Shown here piece by piece: positions 5,084 to 5,490 of a stretch of 5,490 nucleotides of DNA. The number at the start of each line of letters is the position of its first letter. The stretch's first letter is position 1. Under the pieces are notes generated by a model. It made no database searches. It was not told the origin of the DNA and saw nothing but the letters and a program-made list of their open reading frames with translations. Both the position numbers and the translations under genes were made by a program. Where the stretch lies: contig JPPB01000038.1 of assembly GCA_001483205.1 (NCBI GenBank), forward strand, positions 1 to 5,490, in the 5' to 3' direction. The stretch comes from an alpha proteobacterium 3107. Lineage in GTDB: Bacteria > Pseudomonadota > Alphaproteobacteria > Rhodobacterales > Rhodobacteraceae.

Positions 5084-5490
5084 ATGACGGAAAAGGAAAA
5101 GCTGTGTGTCGGGGTGATTGCCGGGGCGTTCGGCGTCCGGGGCGAGGTGCGGCTGAAAAGTTTCTGCGCCGAACCCGAGGCGATTGCGCGATACGGGCCT
5201 CTGGTGTCCGGCGATGGCGGGCTCAGCACATCCGTCACCCTGACCGGCACCACCGGCAAAGGCCTTGTCGCGCGGCTCTCGGGGGTGACGAGCAGGGAAC
5301 AGGCCGACGCCCTGCGCGGCACGAAACTCTATACTGACCGCGCCCGGTTGCCGGACCTGCCGGAGGATGAGTTCTATCACGACGACCTGATCGGGATGGA
5401 GGTTGTGGATACCGGGGGCAGGCCTCTGGGCCGGGTCGGGGCGATCCTCAATCACGGCGCGTCGGATTTGCTGGAGGTCCGGGGGGGCGA
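5084..5490 (+). CDS. rimM: Ribosome maturation factor RimM, 5' part
   Basis: The first 135 residues are present and the gene runs off the window; RimM proteins are usually about 160-185 residues. The N-terminal RimM barrel opens with LCVGVIAGAFGVRGEVRLKSF at 7-27, the conserved GxIxxxhGxxGEVk(v/l) signature, and continues through VTSREQADALRGTKLYTDRARLP at 68-90. The PRC-barrel begins near 95 with EFYHDDLIGMEVVDTGGRPLGRVGAIL and NHGASDLLEV. Known role: a cytoplasmic assembly factor that binds ribosomal protein uS19 and helps mature the head of the 30S subunit and 16S rRNA. In many bacteria it follows rpsP and precedes trmD and rplS. Here no rpsP lies directly upstream; the neighbour is the divergent SLT lipoprotein gene, so rimM appears to start its own transcription unit. 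Confidence 0.95.
   Translation, partial: MTEKEKLCVGVIAGAFGVRGEVRLKSFCAEPEAIARYGPLVSGDGGLSTSVTLTGTTGKGLVARLSGVTSREQADALRGTKLYTDRARLPDLPEDEFYHDDLIGMEVVDTGGRPLGRVGAILNHGASDLLEVRGG

Noticed and set aside
4819..5337. Plus-strand frame of 172 codons across the SLT-rimM gap
   Set aside because: It overlaps rimM in another frame, is rich in Pro and Arg, and lacks family similarity.

Overview
The window is very GC-rich and tightly packed. Its gene content fits an alphaproteobacterium, most likely Rhodobacteraceae or a close relative: a CaiD-type crotonase paired with an NDP-forming acyl-CoA ligase, an Ade-type adenine deaminase, an alphaproteobacterial-style LolA, a small SLT lipoprotein and RimM. 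The taxonomic call is inference from protein character; no rRNA or other marker is present.

Layout. Positions 1-484 hold the 3' end of an ATP-grasp (NDP-forming) acyl-CoA synthetase. One base later starts a complete carnitinyl-CoA dehydratase-like gene (486-1271, caiD-like). The two are almost certainly translated from one message and suggest CoA activation plus hydration/dehydration in carnitine/crotonobetaine-type catabolism. After a 193-bp gap comes adenine deaminase (1465-3258, purine salvage). A 180-bp gap precedes a lolA-family periplasmic lipoprotein carrier (3439-4050). A 202-bp convergent gap rich in hairpins separates it from a minus-strand lipoprotein with a lytic transglycosylase fold (4840 down to 4253), which has its own sigma70-like promoter. 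Divergent from it, rimM (ribosome maturation factor) starts at 5084 and runs off the window end.

The genes look like ordinary metabolism and housekeeping. The unexpected signal lies between them. A short degenerate sequence (core CAATATGCAGAGGTCTTT, often preceded by GCCCGGYTCGG) occurs in all four intergenic gaps. In the caiD-adeC gap it forms an 81-bp element with roughly 19-bp imperfect inverted ends. The other gaps hold single or partial copies in either orientation. It resembles a small palindromic dispersed repeat (REP/MITE-like), and I cannot name a described family for it. One reading frame through the core stays similar in all copies (a peptide like KDLCILAEPGG), so the repeat could seed false ORF calls. 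No CRISPR array, insertion sequence, tRNA or rRNA was seen.
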